Assembly (NCBI RefSeq): GCF_023168165.1
Contig: NZ_BQYJ01000002.1
Coordinates: forward strand, 806,001-870,000
Direction of reading: 5' to 3'
DNA length: 64,000 nt
From: Niallia sp. NCCP-28
GTDB taxonomy: Bacteria; Bacillota; Bacilli; Bacillales; Cytobacillaceae
Made by a program: the position numbers and the translations under genes. Below, one piece after another: positions 1-9,240 of the stretch (positions are counted from its first letter, which is position 1; each line of letters starts with the position of its first letter). The notes beneath the pieces were generated by a model. The model made no database searches and was not told where the DNA came from. It saw only the letters and a list, made by a program, of their open reading frames with translations.

Positions 1-2
1 TC

Positions 3-1121
3 ACCTCTGGAATAGCCGCTCCCCTTTATGCAGGAATACCTGTAACGCATCGAGATTATGCTGGATCATTTGCAATTGTAACAGCACATGATAAGACGCC
101 AAATGGAAAACCTGATATTGATTGGCAAGGATTAGTCAATAGTGTCCAAACGATGGTTTTTTATATGGGAGTAAAGAATCTTCAATATATTTGCGATAAT
201 TTAATAAGTCATGGGAAATCACAGGATACCCCTGTTATTCTTATTCAATGGGGAACATATGGCAGACAGAAAAGTGTAGAAGGAACATTGGCAACGATAG
301 GAGAGCTTGCAGAGGATGCGAAAATTACCAATCCGGCCATCACTCTTGTAGGTGAAGTAGTTGCTATAAGGGAAAAAATCAGCTGGTTTGAAAAAAAACC
401 GTTGTTTGGCAAACAAATAATGCTCATTCGAACAGGAACAGAAGAAAGCAAACTAGCAAAAGAATTAAAAGCACAGGGTGCAGATGTAATAGAGTTTCCG
501 AAATGGAAAAAAGAAAAAGCGGCTGTTGATGACAACATCATAAGCACTATGGACGTGTATGAAAAGATCCTCTTTACTTCATCAGAAGCAGTTTATGATT
601 TTTTTGCGATTCTAGTGGAGAACAAAATAGATATTCGGTCCTTAAAAGGTGTTCTTTATGGGCTATCTAGTAAAACGATAAGAGCACTAGAATCAAAAGG
701 CTTTGCTGCATTTCTTTGTACAGAAATGAAACAGGAGGGGAAATTGCTTATTGTTGGAGATGATCAAATAAAAGAGGAAGAACCTTTATATACCATTCAA
801 TATGGAAAATATGAGCTTTTTATTACAAGCAAAAAAACAGTCGACACAAAGTTTGAGGATATTATGAAGCAACAGCTAGAGGAAGCGCAGATCGATACTT
901 TATTATTACCAAGCAGTGCTTCAGTTCAGGTTTTTCTAAAAGAGGCAACTAAATTTGGTTTAGAAGGTTTAGCAAATAATGTGGAAATTGTCGCAATGGG
1001 GATGAAAACGAAGGAAATGGCTGATAGATATGGGATAAGTACACATCGAATGCCCGAAAAACCTACTGTTGAATCTTTAATCCATTGTTTAGCACTAGAA
1101 AAAGAATTAATAACTATATAA
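3..1121 (+). CDS. Uroporphyrinogen-III C-methyltransferase fused to uroporphyrinogen-III synthase (5' end outside window)
   Basis: The reading frame is open from base 3, so this is the 3' part of a longer gene. The first ~70 residues are the C-terminal part of an S-adenosylmethionine-dependent uroporphyrinogen-III methyltransferase (SUMT), with the family's TSGIAAPLYAGIPVTHRD stretch. From about residue 100, KPLFGKQIMLIRTGTEESK begins a HemD-like uroporphyrinogen-III synthase domain that runs to the stop. The enzyme would make and methylate uroporphyrinogen III, feeding siroheme or cobalamin synthesis in the cytoplasm. The same fusion exists as B. subtilis NasF, beside nitrite reductase; whether this copy is nasF or belongs to a cobalamin locus cannot be told, because its upstream partners are outside the window. 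A strong terminator follows at once. Confidence 0.85.
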   Translation, partial: TSGIAAPLYAGIPVTHRDYAGSFAIVTAHDKTPNGKPDIDWQGLVNSVQTMVFYMGVKNLQYICDNLISHGKSQDTPVILIQWGTYGRQKSVEGTLATIGELAEDAKITNPAITLVGEVVAIREKISWFEKKPLFGKQIMLIRTGTEESKLAKELKAQGADVIEFPKWKKEKAAVDDNIISTMDVYEKILFTSSEAVYDFFAILVENKIDIRSLKGVLYGLSSKTIRALESKGFAAFLCTEMKQEGKLLIVGDDQIKEEEPLYTIQYGKYELFITSKKTVDTKFEDIMKQQLEEAQIDTLLLPSSASVQVFLKEATKFGLEGLANNVEIVAMGMKTKEMADRYGISTHRMPEKPTVESLIHCLALEKELITI

Positions 1122-1174
1122 AAAGGAGCAATCCATAAGTCGATTTTTCGACAATTGGATTGCTCCTTTTTGTT
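1121..1174 (+). terminator. Intrinsic terminator after the SUMT/HemD gene
   Basis: Arms AAAAGGAGCAATCC (1121-1134) and GGATTGCTCCTTTT (1157-1170) pair perfectly. The loop holds a smaller GTCG/CGAC hairpin and a T-rich tail follows. Confidence 0.9.
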
Positions 1175-1251
1175 TAAGATTATACTGATTTATCAATAGT
1201 TTCATCGGAGAGGACACTTAATCTTTTAGGAAATCTCTTTTTCTCTTTAAG

Positions 1252-3396
1252 TTAATGAGATACTGATTCTGTTATTGTTTCGACAATTATGATGTTTCCA
1301 TCTTCAAGTTTTGCTGTTAAATCTGTTGCATATTGTTTGTCTAAAATAAAATCAGCTAAATGATCTTCAAGATGTTCTTGAATAGCACGTCTTAATGGAC
1401 GAGCTCCAAAACTTGGATGTGTTCCTAATGCTACTAGCTTTTCTTTTGCATCTTCTGTAATGTGAAGAGTAATCTGCTGCTCTTTTAATGTTTCTGTTAA
1501 CTCTGTTAATAATAAATCAGCTATTTGTAAAAGATGCGGTTTTTCTAATGACTTAAATTCAATAATGGCATCAAATCGGTTTAAAAACTCTGGTTTAAAG
1601 AAACTGCCCAATGACTGCAGTAAATTGCTTTCTTCCATGGCGGCATTTTTTTCAAAACCAACAACAATATTTTTATGGCCTACACCCGCATTGCTTGTCA
1701 TAATAATTACGGTATCTTTGAAGCTGACAGTACGTCCTTGGCTATCAGTCAATCTGCCATCCTCTAGTATTTGCAAAAAGATGGATTGAACATCAGGATG
1801 GGCTTTTTCTATTTCATCAAGCAAGATAATGCTGTAAGGGTTTCTTCTTACTTGTTCTGTCAGTTGTCCTGCTTCCTCATGTCCTACATACCCTGGAGGA
1901 GAACCAATGATTTTTGCAATGCTGTGTTTTTCCATATATTCGCTCATATCAAGGCGAATCATACTGTCTTTTGTGCCGAATAATTCTTCTGCTAATGTTT
2001 TCGTTAATTCTGTTTTCCCAACACCAGTTGGTCCAACAAATAAGAAACTTCCAATTGGTCTATTTTTTGCTTTCAAACCAGCACGGCTTCTTTTAATTGC
2101 TTTAGCTACTTTGATAACTGCATCTTGTTGGCCAATCACTTTTTCAGCAAGGCGATCTGCTAAATTCTTCATTTTTTGCTGTTCATCCTGCTGTAATTTG
2201 CCAACTGGAATCCCAGTTTTCTTTTCAATTAACTCTTGAATCAAAGCTACATCAATGACTGGTTTTTCATCTATATTCGGATTATTTAAAGCAGCTTCCA
2301 ACTGTTTTTCTTCTTGACGCAACTCTGCTGCTTTTTCATAATTTTCTTCTTTTAAAGCAGCCTCTTTTTCTTTTGCGATATTTACTAATCTGTTTTCAAT
2401 TTCTTCTGTATTGGCATAATTAGATGAAAGGTTCATTTTTGAGCCGGCTTCATCTAATAAATCGATTGCCTTATCTGGCAAGAAGCGATCTTGAATATAA
2501 CGATGAGATAGCTCTACACAAGCAGCTATTGCTGCCTCTGTATAAGTGACTTCATGGAATTTTTCATATTTATCCTTAATGCCATTTAAGATAGCAATTG
2601 CAGATGATACAGATGGCTCTGCAACTTGGATAGGCTGGAATCTGCGTTCTAATGCTGCATCCTTTTCAATTTGGCGATATTCCTTTAATGTAGTTGCCCC
2701 AATGATATGAAGTTCCCCGCGAGCTAAAGCAGGCTTTAAAATATTTCCTGCGTCCATGGATCCTTCTGCAGATCCTGCTCCGACAAGCTGATGGATTTCA
2801 TCAATAAATACAATTACATTTTTTCTTTCTTGAATTTCTTGGATAATTTGTTTCATTCTTTCTTCAAATTGTCCGCGAATCCCTGTGTTTGTTACAAGGG
2901 ATGCTACATCTAATAAATAGATTTCTTTATTTTTTAATTTTTTCGGTACAGAACCTTCAACGATTTTTAATGCTAAGCCTTCAGCGATAGCTGTTTTTCC
3001 GACACCAGGCTCCCCGATTAAAACAGGATTGTTTTTATTTCTTCTATTCAGTATTTCGATTACTCGATCTACTTCATTTTCTCTGCCTATTACAGGATCT
3101 ATTAACCCAGCTCTAGCCAGATGATTTAAATTTTTACCGTAATTATCTAAAATGCCTTTATTATTTGAAGGAGTTTGATTAGCTGAATTCATTGCCCCTG
3201 CTTGATGCTGATTAAAGGATTTAAATAATTCATCAAAAGGGGAAGTGTGGAAAAACATTCCACTGGGATTAGATGTCATTTTTTGTTTTTCTTTTTGATA
3301 ACAACTATGGCAAATATTTAATTGATGGCTTTCATTATTCGTAAAGTATTGCAGACTCACGTTTGCGTTGTTTTCTTGGCAAATTTGACATTTCAT
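1252..3396 (-). CDS. clpE: ATP-dependent Clp protease ATP-binding subunit ClpE
   Basis: This is a 714-residue AAA+ unfoldase that feeds damaged proteins to ClpP. It has the ClpE hallmark N-terminal zinc finger (C3, C6, C29, C32), a first Walker A (GEPGVGKT, ~residue 130), a central UVR-type coiled region (~345-385), and a second Walker A (GPTGVGKT, ~455) followed by the C-terminal Clp D2 domain. I place the start at 3396, ten codons inside the longest frame, because AAAGGAGG lies just upstream. Its promoter is overlapped by a CtsR heptad repeat, with a second repeat between promoter and start, so it should be repressed by CtsR and induced by heat. It is monocistronic and divergent from ykvI. 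Confidence 0.96.
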   Translation of the reverse strand: MKCQICQENNANVSLQYFTNNESHQLNICHSCYQKEKQKMTSNPSGMFFHTSPFDELFKSFNQHQAGAMNSANQTPSNNKGILDNYGKNLNHLARAGLIDPVIGRENEVDRVIEILNRRNKNNPVLIGEPGVGKTAIAEGLALKIVEGSVPKKLKNKEIYLLDVASLVTNTGIRGQFEERMKQIIQEIQERKNVIVFIDEIHQLVGAGSAEGSMDAGNILKPALARGELHIIGATTLKEYRQIEKDAALERRFQPIQVAEPSVSSAIAILNGIKDKYEKFHEVTYTEAAIAACVELSHRYIQDRFLPDKAIDLLDEAGSKMNLSSNYANTEEIENRLVNIAKEKEAALKEENYEKAAELRQEEKQLEAALNNPNIDEKPVIDVALIQELIEKKTGIPVGKLQQDEQQKMKNLADRLAEKVIGQQDAVIKVAKAIKRSRAGLKAKNRPIGSFLFVGPTGVGKTELTKTLAEELFGTKDSMIRLDMSEYMEKHSIAKIIGSPPGYVGHEEAGQLTEQVRRNPYSIILLDEIEKAHPDVQSIFLQILEDGRLTDSQGRTVSFKDTVIIMTSNAGVGHKNIVVGFEKNAAMEESNLLQSLGSFFKPEFLNRFDAIIEFKSLEKPHLLQIADLLLTELTETLKEQQITLHITEDAKEKLVALGTHPSFGARPLRRAIQEHLEDHLADFILDKQYATDLTAKLEDGNIIIVETITESVSH

Positions 3397-3417
3397 AAAT
3401 ATTTTCCTCCTTTTGAA

Positions 3418-3434
3418 TTTGATCAATTTTGACC
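3418..3434 (-). promoter_or_regulatory. CtsR operator 2 (clpE leader)
   Basis: On the minus strand this reads GGTCAAA-ATT-GATCAAA, a direct heptad repeat close to the CtsR consensus RGTCAAA-NAN-RGTCAAA. It lies between the -10 box and the ribosome binding site of clpE. Confidence 0.75.
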
Positions 3435-3446
3435 TTTTATGATGCT

Positions 3447-3475
3447 ATTATACTTTGACCTTCTTTGATCTTCAA
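3447..3475 (-). promoter_or_regulatory. clpE sigma-A promoter overlapped by CtsR operator 1
   Basis: On the minus strand a -35 TTGAAG (3475-3470) and -10 TATAAT (3452-3447) are 17 bp apart. The CtsR repeat GATCAAA-GAA-GGTCAAA (3470-3454) fills the spacer, so a bound repressor would block RNA polymerase. Confidence 0.85.
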
Positions 3476-3632
3476 GTTTTTTGGTTGTGGAAAATTGTAG
3501 AAATATTAGAGGAAAAAACGAACTTTCTTGAAATCTTTGTTCTATTATGTAAAAAGAATAAGAATTAATCAATAAAAAAGCTCGTCTTTGTTTGTCCTCT
3601 CCGACATATAGTTAAAAGGAGGAGGGACTGGG

Positions 3633-4667
3633 GTGAAAAATAAATGGAATGCAGCCTTTCAATTAGCCGCTGTATATGTTGGTACAGTAGTTGGGGCCGG
3701 TTTTGCGACAGGGAAAGAAATAGTAGAGTTTTTTTCACAGTTTGGCTTTATTGGACTCATTGGCATTTTAATCAGCGGCGCTATCTTTAGTTATTTCGGA
3801 TCAAAATTAATGAGAATTTCTGTAAAAATAAAAGCAAAATCTTATCAAGAGTTTACGATTTTTTTATTTGGAAAATGGATGGGAACGTTGATAAATATCA
3901 TAATGCTTATTATGCTGATCGGTGTATGTGCAGTTATGCTGTCAGGAGCTGGGGCAATCTTTGAAGAACAGCTAGGTTTTTCAAAGGCGACTGGCGTTAT
4001 CTTTACAATTGTTTTATCAATACTGGTAATGGCGGTAGGCATGAAAGGATTATTTGCTGTTAATACATTTGTCGTGCCTATTATGATCAGCTTCAGTTTT
4101 ATTTTGTTTTTTTATACTGTGCAAATGCCTGATTTTGCTTCTCATATATTTATAGATAAAAATAGTAGTTGGAAAGCCTTTGCTTCTCCATTTTCTTATA
4201 CAGCGCTAAATTTATCGTTGGCTATTGCTGTACTAGTGCCTGCCGCATCTGAAATAGGGGATGAAGATACAGTAAAATGGGGTGGGATTATAGGTGGATT
4301 TGCTTTAATGCTTATTTTGATTTCCAGTCATTTTACTCTTATTATGCTAGAGGATGTCAATCGCTATGCAATACCGATGGCTACTATTATGAGGACACTT
4401 GCTCCAAATCTTTCTTGGGTTTATATTCTGGTGATTTATGGTGAAATATTTACATCTGTTATTGGCAATGTCTATGGGTTAGAGAGGCAATTAAGGGGAT
4501 ATATCAGACTTCCAGGCATTATGATTATTGCAGTAATCTTTTTTATTTCCTATGCAATTAGCTTTATACACTATGGAACTTTGCTTTCTTGGTTATATCC
4601 ATTATTTGGATATATTAGTTTGATTTTTTTACTGCTTTTAATGCTAAAACCTATTCCAGAAAATTAA
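3633..4667 (+). CDS. ykvI: YkvI-type multi-spanning membrane protein
   Basis: This 344-residue protein has about ten hydrophobic segments spread over its whole length. It begins with the AAVYVGTVVGAGFATGKEI motif typical of the YkvI family (distantly amino-acid-permease-like). The GTG start at 3633 follows AAAGGAGGAGG. Length matches B. subtilis YkvI closely, and the position next to clpE is conserved. The transported substrate is unknown; transport is inferred only from fold family. A terminator shared with the convergent UPF0210 gene follows. Confidence 0.85.
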   Translation: MKNKWNAAFQLAAVYVGTVVGAGFATGKEIVEFFSQFGFIGLIGILISGAIFSYFGSKLMRISVKIKAKSYQEFTIFLFGKWMGTLINIIMLIMLIGVCAVMLSGAGAIFEEQLGFSKATGVIFTIVLSILVMAVGMKGLFAVNTFVVPIMISFSFILFFYTVQMPDFASHIFIDKNSSWKAFASPFSYTALNLSLAIAVLVPAASEIGDEDTVKWGGIIGGFALMLILISSHFTLIMLEDVNRYAIPMATIMRTLAPNLSWVYILVIYGEIFTSVIGNVYGLERQLRGYIRLPGIMIIAVIFFISYAISFIHYGTLLSWLYPLFGYISLIFLLLLMLKPIPEN

Positions 4668-4681
4668 GCATTTATTTACAT

Positions 4682-4742
4682 AAAAAGAAGCAAGCACCAA
4701 AACAGACTACTAGGAGTTATGCTGCAAGGTGCTTGCTTTTAT
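4682..4742. terminator. Bidirectional terminator between ykvI and the UPF0210 gene
   Basis: Arms AAGCAAGCACC (4688-4698) and GGTGCTTGCTT (4728-4738) have A-rich and T-rich flanks, and serve two convergent genes. Confidence 0.85.
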
Positions 4743-4747
4743 ATACT

Positions 4748-6109
4748 TTAGTTAATGAGCGCTTGCAGCGGTGAAGGGATACGGCCGCCTCGATCAATTA
4801 ATTTAGCTGAACTGAAAGGATTTACTCCCATAACTGGAGCACGTCCTAATAATCCTCCAAATTCAACCATTTCCCCTTCGTTTCTTCCAGGAACAGGAAT
4901 AACGCGTACAGCGGTTGTTTTTTTATTAATCATGCCGATTGCTGCTTCATCAGCTATTATAGCAGATAAAGTTGCAGGTGTTACATCACCGGTTAGAGCA
5001 ATCATATCCAAACCAACAGAGCACACACATGTCATCGCTTCTAGTTTTGACAAGGTTAAGCTGTTGTCTGTTATGCCGCGAATCATGCCATTGTCTTCAC
5101 TTACAGGAATAAAGGCTCCGCTTAATCCACCAACATAAGAACTAGCCATTGCTCCTCCCTTTTTGACAGCATCATTCATTAGGGCAAGTGCAGCAATTGT
5201 ACCATGTGTCCCTACCCGTTCTAAGCCGATTTCTTCTAAAATTTCGGCAACACTGTCATTAATGGCATTCGTTGGAGCAAGAGAAAGGTCCATAATTCCA
5301 AAAGGAACACCTAGTCTTTCTGCAACAACACGGCCGATTAATTCGCCTGCACGAGTAATTTTAAAAGTTGTTTTTTTTATGATGTCAGAAACTTCACCTA
5401 AATCTGCTTCTGGGTATTTTTTAAGCGCATTTAAGACAACTCCAGGACCGCTTACTCCAACATTAATGACAACTTCTCCTTCTCCAGCGCCATGAAATGC
5501 GCCAGCCATAAAGGGGTTATCCTCAACAGGATTACAGAAAACAACCAGTTTAGCACAAGCTAACCCATTGGTATCTTTTGTTTTTTCTGCTGCTTCTTTA
5601 ATGATGATCCCCATTTGTTTAACAGCATCCATATTAATGCCAGTTCTTGTTGTTGCAACAGAAACAGAAGCGCAAACTCTATCAGTAACTGTTAATGCTT
5701 CTGGCAATGCATCTAGAAGTGTTTGGTCTGCTTTGGATATGCCTTTATGAACAAGAGCAGAATATCCCCCAATAAAATCGACATTTAAATCTTTTGCCGC
5801 TTTATCCAAAGTTTTTGCTAATTCAATTGCTTGTTCAACTGTTGCATGCCCTAGAATCTCCGCAATTGGTGTAATAGAGATGCGCTTATTGATAATTGGA
5901 ATCCCGTATTCTTTTTCAACCGCTTCTGCAACAACTGTCAATTTGCTTGCATATGTAGTGATTTTTTTATATACAGCAGTATTCATTTTATCGAAATCAG
6001 AATCTGCACAATCATATAAACTAATTCCCATAGTAACAGTTCGGATATCAAGGTTTTCCATTTGAACCATGTTTATGGTTTCCATCATTTCATTTAATGC
6101 TATCTTCAT
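4748..6109 (-). CDS. UPF0210 / PFL-like family protein
   Basis: This 453-residue cytoplasmic protein belongs to UPF0210 (DUF711), whose fold resembles pyruvate formate-lyase but whose reaction is unknown. Recognisable stretches are the [21 protein letters not shown] start, the [19 protein letters not shown] loop, and the C-terminal [16 protein letters not shown] segment. It starts 16 bp after the ACT-domain gene, so the two form an operon, the arrangement known for this pair in streptococci. The leader of the operon carries a glycine riboswitch, which suggests a link to glycine or one-carbon metabolism (inference). B. subtilis has no gene at this place as far as I recall. Confidence 0.85.
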   Translation of the reverse strand: MKIALNEMMETINMVQMENLDIRTVTMGISLYDCADSDFDKMNTAVYKKITTYASKLTVVAEAVEKEYGIPIINKRISITPIAEILGHATVEQAIELAKTLDKAAKDLNVDFIGGYSALVHKGISKADQTLLDALPEALTVTDRVCASVSVATTRTGINMDAVKQMGIIIKEAAEKTKDTNGLACAKLVVFCNPVEDNPFMAGAFHGAGEGEVVINVGVSGPGVVLNALKKYPEADLGEVSDIIKKTTFKITRAGELIGRVVAERLGVPFGIMDLSLAPTNAINDSVAEILEEIGLERVGTHGTIAALALMNDAVKKGGAMASSYVGGLSGAFIPVSEDNGMIRGITDNSLTLSKLEAMTCVCSVGLDMIALTGDVTPATLSAIIADEAAIGMINKKTTAVRVIPVPGRNEGEMVEFGGLLGRAPVMGVNPFSSAKLIDRGGRIPSPLQALIN

Positions 6110-6125
6110 TTAATATCCTCCTTCC

Positions 6126-6401
6126 TTATACACGGTGCATGGATTGAAAAATTTCTTCTAGCTGAATATTAATCTTTAATTGAAGTTCACTGCCAAGTGC
6201 ATCCAATTGGCTGCGCAATTCATCTAGATTTTCATTATTTGTAATGTCTACAAGCATCATCATCGTAAAAAAATCTTGCAGAATGGTTTGGCTGATATCC
6301 AAAATATTAATATTATTTTGAGAAATTACAGTTGTTACTTTGCTGATGATACCAACTTGATCTTTTCCGATTACACTTACAACTGCGCGACGCTGCTGCA
6401 T
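6126..6401 (-). CDS. ACT domain protein (UPF0237 family)
   Basis: This 91-residue protein is a single ACT domain: RRAVVSVIGKDQVGIISKV is the usual first strand and ligand-loop, followed by NILDISQTI. ACT domains bind amino acids; the family resembles half of GcvR. I chose the start at 6401 because GAGGTGA lies 5 bp upstream, while the longer frame up to 6470 has no ribosome site. It is the first gene of the operon with UPF0210 and lies downstream of a glycine riboswitch and its terminator, so it may be a glycine-responsive partner or regulator of the UPF0210 protein (inference). Confidence 0.88.
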   Translation of the reverse strand: MQQRRAVVSVIGKDQVGIISKVTTVISQNNINILDISQTILQDFFTMMMLVDITNNENLDELRSQLDALGSELQLKINIQLEEIFQSMHRV

Positions 6402-6554
6402 AAAAGTCACCTCATTTAAATTTATTTGTTTGGCTGAAAGTTTTATTAGAATAGCATTATGTTTAGCCAAACCAAGTAGAATTATTTGTTATAAAATTAT
6501 ATAAGTATATGAGTTTGCAAATGGATGGATGTGTTTACTATAAAACAATGGACA

Positions 6555-6584
6555 TGAAAAAAGATTGGAGAATCTCCAATCTTC
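6555..6584 (-). terminator. Terminator hairpin of the glycine riboswitch expression platform
   Basis: On the minus strand AGATTGGAGA and TCTCCAATCT form a near loop-free stem (6583-6562) followed by a run of six T. It lies between the aptamer and the ACT gene, so it can switch transcription of the operon. Confidence 0.85.
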
Positions 6585-6640
6585 TAGGCGGGTCAACATC
6601 CAGAATAACAAACCATTACAATTAGTATGTATATGTTACT

Positions 6641-6702
6641 CTTCTGTCCTTTTACCTGAGATTGTGAATCCTTCGGTGCCGACATTGCGGTCTCTCCAGA
6701 AG
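6641..6702 (-). promoter_or_regulatory. Glycine riboswitch aptamer (single aptamer with ghost stem)
   Basis: Read on the minus strand the segment starts CTTCTGGAGAGACCG, continues GGCACCGAAGG, then AATCTCAGGTAAAAGGACAG and closes with AAG. These are the conserved glycine aptamer blocks (GGAGAG, CACCGAAGG, CTCAGG-AAAAGGACAG). P1 is CTTCTG/CAGAAG. Downstream, GAGTAACA and TGTTATTC can pair as the ghost stem usual for single-aptamer versions. A terminator at 6583-6555 and the ACT gene at 6401 follow. Glycine usually turns such switches on. Confidence 0.9.
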
Positions 6703-6767
6703 CGGCTCCTGTTATAGTTTTATCCACAACAATCATCGCTAAAACTTTATATATCAAATATAAAGTG

Positions 6768-6796
6768 ATGTTATCAGTTTTTTTCGAGATGGTCAA
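6768..6796 (-). promoter_or_regulatory. Possible promoter for the riboswitch-ACT-UPF0210 operon
   Basis: On the minus strand TTGACC (6796-6791) and TAACAT (6773-6768) are 17 bp apart. The -35 is good and the -10 matches four of six. The site lies about 65 bp upstream of the aptamer. Confidence 0.45.
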
Positions 6797-6913
6797 TAAC
6801 AAAAGAAAAACAATTTAAAAAAGTGAAAAAATAAATAGAGTTGGAAAATGAATACAAGAGGATAAAAAAACAGCAAGTGGTTCATTCTATGAAGACAGAA
6901 AGGGGGATGAAAG

Positions 6914-7018
6914 ATGTCTAAATCACAGCGGGAGCAAGAGAGAGAATGGGCTGTCCGTAAGCAAAAACAAAAACCTCATGGGAAAGTAAAAACAAAAAAA
7001 GAACTTGCGGAAGAATAG
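6914..7018 (+). CDS. DUF6254-like small basic protein
   Basis: This is a 34-residue ORF starting MSKSQREQEREWAVRKQKQ and ending KKELAEE, preceded by AAAGGGGGATGAAAG as ribosome site. It is highly charged, with no hydrophobic segment. It resembles small Bacillus proteins of family DUF6254 (MSKS-R-RE-W-VRKQ pattern, PHGKVK core), whose function is unknown. The match is from memory of the family pattern. It stands alone, divergent from the glycine-riboswitch operon. Confidence 0.7.
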   Translation: MSKSQREQEREWAVRKQKQKPHGKVKTKKELAEE

Positions 7019-7264
7019 CTGTTGCAAAAGCTTCCTTAACAATCTTTTTATTAGAATAATAAAAAGAAAAGAGGAACACTAGAAGCGGGGAATTTTTCAT
7101 CCCCGCCAAATATCAGGTGATTTTTTATAGTTTTTAATGTTGCACGCTGCAAATCAGATGGACAAAAAAACAGCCCATATTTATGATTACTTCCTAATAA
7201 TAAGGAGGAAAAGCGTTTACATTCATCGATTTTAAATGAGAAATATTCCCGCTTTTGGGGAGCA
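7019..7264. other. Noncoding spacer with two small hairpins
   Basis: It holds an AT-rich inverted repeat (CTTTTTATT/AATAAAAAG, ~7040-7063) that may end the DUF6254 gene, and a GC hairpin GCGGGGA/TCCCCGC (7085-7106) without a T-tract. No gene is evident. Confidence 0.5.
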
Positions 7265-7438
7265 TTATTTAATGACGGTATAGTTTTTATGATTGACAAC
7301 GGTTCTTTGCTCTAATTCAAGATCGCGATAATTGTCCATATAGGTTAAATCGACAATTACAGAATTTTCATTAACCTTTTCTACAATACCTTGTAATCCT
7401 CTAAACTCAATTATATTTCCAACCTCGGCTCTTTTCAC
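7265..7438 (-). CDS. ykvS: YkvS family protein (DUF2187)
   Basis: This is a 57-residue protein with a small beta-rich fold: KRAEVGNIIEFRGLQGIVEK followed by VNENSVIVDLTYM and VVNHKNYTVI, the DUF2187/YkvS pattern. I chose the GTG at 7438 (after TAAGGAG) because the family begins at the AEVG segment; the longest frame to 7495 has no ribosome site. Function is unknown. The gene lies in the ykv region as in B. subtilis. Confidence 0.85.
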   Translation of the reverse strand: MKRAEVGNIIEFRGLQGIVEKVNENSVIVDLTYMDNYRDLELEQRTVVNHKNYTVIK

Positions 7439-7746
7439 TTTCCTTCCACTCCTTACATTCAAATTGTATATAAATTCTGTATTTATAGTTTGCACTATCA
7501 GAATTTATTCGTAAAGAAATATGAATTGCTTGCAATATCAGTAACGATTAAAATATACATATACTATGATAATATGATGTATTTGGTGCACGCATGCTGA
7601 TTATTGAATGGTGCAAATGAAAAAAAGAAAACTTTTTTGCTAAAATTATATTAAGGATAATTATACCATAAGATGTCAGCTGAATTTCTGCGGAAAAGTC
7701 GACATTTATCAACAATATTCTACAGAAAATCCAGGAGGTAATTTAT

Positions 7747-7941
7747 ATGGAGGAAAAAGATGTTTACAATTTGCTAGAACAACTGAAAAATGGGGAAGTA
7801 GAAAAAATCACAATAAAAAAGGAGGAATTTTTACAATTTCGCAAATATCTTGTTGAAAGAAATGATTTTAAATATTTTAGAGGAATTGCCTTAAGAGGTG
7901 GAGATGTAGCATATACTTATTTATCCACCCCACGAAGCTAA
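7747..7941 (+). CDS. Conserved small protein of unknown function
   Basis: This is a 64-residue soluble, charged protein with an excellent ribosome site (CCAGGAGGTAATTTAT before ATG). It starts MEEKDVYNLLEQLKNGEVEK and ends with an invariant-looking GGDVAYTYLSTPRS. No signal peptide or membrane segment is visible. I do not assign a family; I have the impression of similar unannotated proteins in other Bacillus genomes. It stands alone between ykvS and the PilZ gene. Confidence 0.8.
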   Translation: MEEKDVYNLLEQLKNGEVEKITIKKEEFLQFRKYLVERNDFKYFRGIALRGGDVAYTYLSTPRS

Positions 7942-8098
7942 ATGGTTGTGCAATAACATCTTCATGATGAAAGAAGTTGAATTTTTATTGCTTATGTTTT
8001 TTAATATTCAACCGTCATCTTAATTATTGAATAAGCTTAAAAAAACTTGGATGGACGATTGCTGGAAAAACATAGGGGCGCTTGAAAGAAGGTATAAT

Positions 8099-8470
8099 TT
8101 AAGTTGTTTTTTTTAATCGAGCTTTTGCATACTCTTTTAGTTCTTCAATAATTTCTTTTTGTTTTTCTTGAGCATTTTGAGCTTGATAGCCATATATATA
8201 TTGATTTAAGCGTTTTTTCTTCCAAGTAATATTGCCTGGAATAGAAATTCTTTTGTTTTTGATAGAAAAAATAATATAGAAGAGAATATGGTCACTATTG
8301 ACAGGTAAATCTAACTGAGAAGCAAATTTCATGCCATTTGGACTAATGTCGATAATAGCTGCTTTTCCTATATTAAAAGTTGTTTCATCGTCTAATTTTT
8401 TTAATGTGATCTCTCCGTCGATTGGATCTGGAAATAGATAGCGAAATGGCTCTTCCCGTTTATATTTCAT
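8099..8470 (-). CDS. PilZ domain protein
   Basis: This 123-residue cytoplasmic protein is essentially one PilZ domain. The DISPNGMKF segment (~residues 41-49) is the D-S-x-x-G signature and the N-terminal KREEPFR provides arginines R5 and R10, spaced one residue wider than the classical RxxxR. A beta-barrel follows and a charged helix ends the chain. PilZ domains bind cyclic di-GMP, but the altered arginine spacing makes binding uncertain. The start at 8470 is the only good one. It lies alone, divergent from ptsHI; two other c-di-GMP proteins are encoded at 16.6 and 19.9 kb. Confidence 0.82.
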   Translation of the reverse strand: MKYKREEPFRYLFPDPIDGEITLKKLDDETTFNIGKAAIIDISPNGMKFASQLDLPVNSDHILFYIIFSIKNKRISIPGNITWKKKRLNQYIYGYQAQNAQEKQKEIIEELKEYAKARLKKTT

Positions 8471-8833
8471 GCTTTTTCACCACGGCTTTTTATTTTGTTG
8501 TTAAAGGCTGGATAAATCTAATCTTTTAGCTGCGCTACATATGGAGGCTCAGCAAAAATTGTATCAAATTTTCAAATCTGTCTCTTTTAAATATATGACA
8601 ACTTCGTTAAATATAAAATGATTATTTTTCTTTGAAAAAGATTTTTTGATTGTCTCCTAAAGAAAGAAATGCTATTCTTTTTTTGAGATGTTATTAAAAT
8701 AAACTTAAAAACCTACATAATAGTTTTAAATTCCCTACATTATTTTGGGGAAATAAGAAGAAAATATAATAGTCAAATGAAAAGATTTGATAGAAAAGCT
8801 AAATATAGGACATACATTAAAAATAAACGGCAG
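8471..8833. other. AT-rich spacer upstream of ptsHI
   Basis: About 360 bp with no ORF of quality and no strong hairpin. It separates the divergent PilZ gene from the ptsH promoter. Unlike B. subtilis, no ptsG precedes ptsH here. Confidence 0.5.
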
Positions 8834-8863
8834 TTTACAATCGTATCTGATTAATTATATAGT
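8834..8863 (+). promoter_or_regulatory. Probable sigma-A promoter of ptsHI
   Basis: TTTACA (8834-8839), 18 bp, then TATAGT (8858-8863) lie about 110 bp before ptsH. A second TTGACT occurs at 8884 but has no good -10 partner. Confidence 0.55.
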
Positions 8864-8973
8864 ATTTAGTGGTTAGAATAAATCTTGACTAGTATTAAGG
8901 GGATTTAAGTTTAGCTGTTAAGATTACGCAATACATCTTATTTAATTTTTTATAAAAGGAGTTTGATTTACCA

Positions 8974-9240
8974 ATGATAGTAAAAGAATTTAAAGTTATA
9001 GCAGATACAGGGATTCATGCTCGTCCAGCAACACTTCTAGTACAAGCAGCAAGCAAATTTGATTCTGAAATCCAATTAGAATATAAAGGGAAAAAAGTAA
9101 ATCTGAAATCTATTATGGGCGTAATGTCATTAGGTATTGGGCAAGGGGCAGATATTGCAATTAGCGCTGAAGGCAATGATGAGCAGGATGCAATTAATGG
9201 GTTAGCAGAAACTTTAAAAACAGAAGGCTTGGCAGAATAA
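8974..9240 (+). CDS. ptsH: Phosphocarrier protein HPr
   Basis: This 88-residue general PTS protein carries phosphate from Enzyme I to the sugar-specific EIIA domains. The active histidine is H15 in GIHARPAT and the HPr-kinase target is S46 in [10 protein letters not shown], so it can also serve as the CcpA corepressor. The start is fixed by placing H15 and S46 at their standard positions. AAAGGAG lies 12 bp upstream, a rather long spacing. ptsI begins on the last base of the stop codon (TAATG), so the two are translationally coupled. Confidence 0.98.
   Translation: MIVKEFKVIADTGIHARPATLLVQAASKFDSEIQLEYKGKKVNLKSIMGVMSLGIGQGADIAISAEGNDEQDAINGLAETLKTEGLAE

Noticed and set aside
4755-5495. Plus-strand ORFs opposite the UPF0210 gene
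   Set aside because: They are antisense shadows of a well-recognised protein, without ribosome sites.
6593-6802. 69-codon minus-strand ORF
   Set aside because: It runs through the glycine riboswitch; the RNA explains the sequence.
7085-7106. GC hairpin as a terminator
   Set aside because: There is no T-run on either strand and no gene that clearly ends there.
7214-7227. Possible cre site (TGTAAACGCTTTTC on the minus strand)
   Set aside because: Two mismatches at conserved positions, and it lies downstream of ykvS rather than near a promoter.
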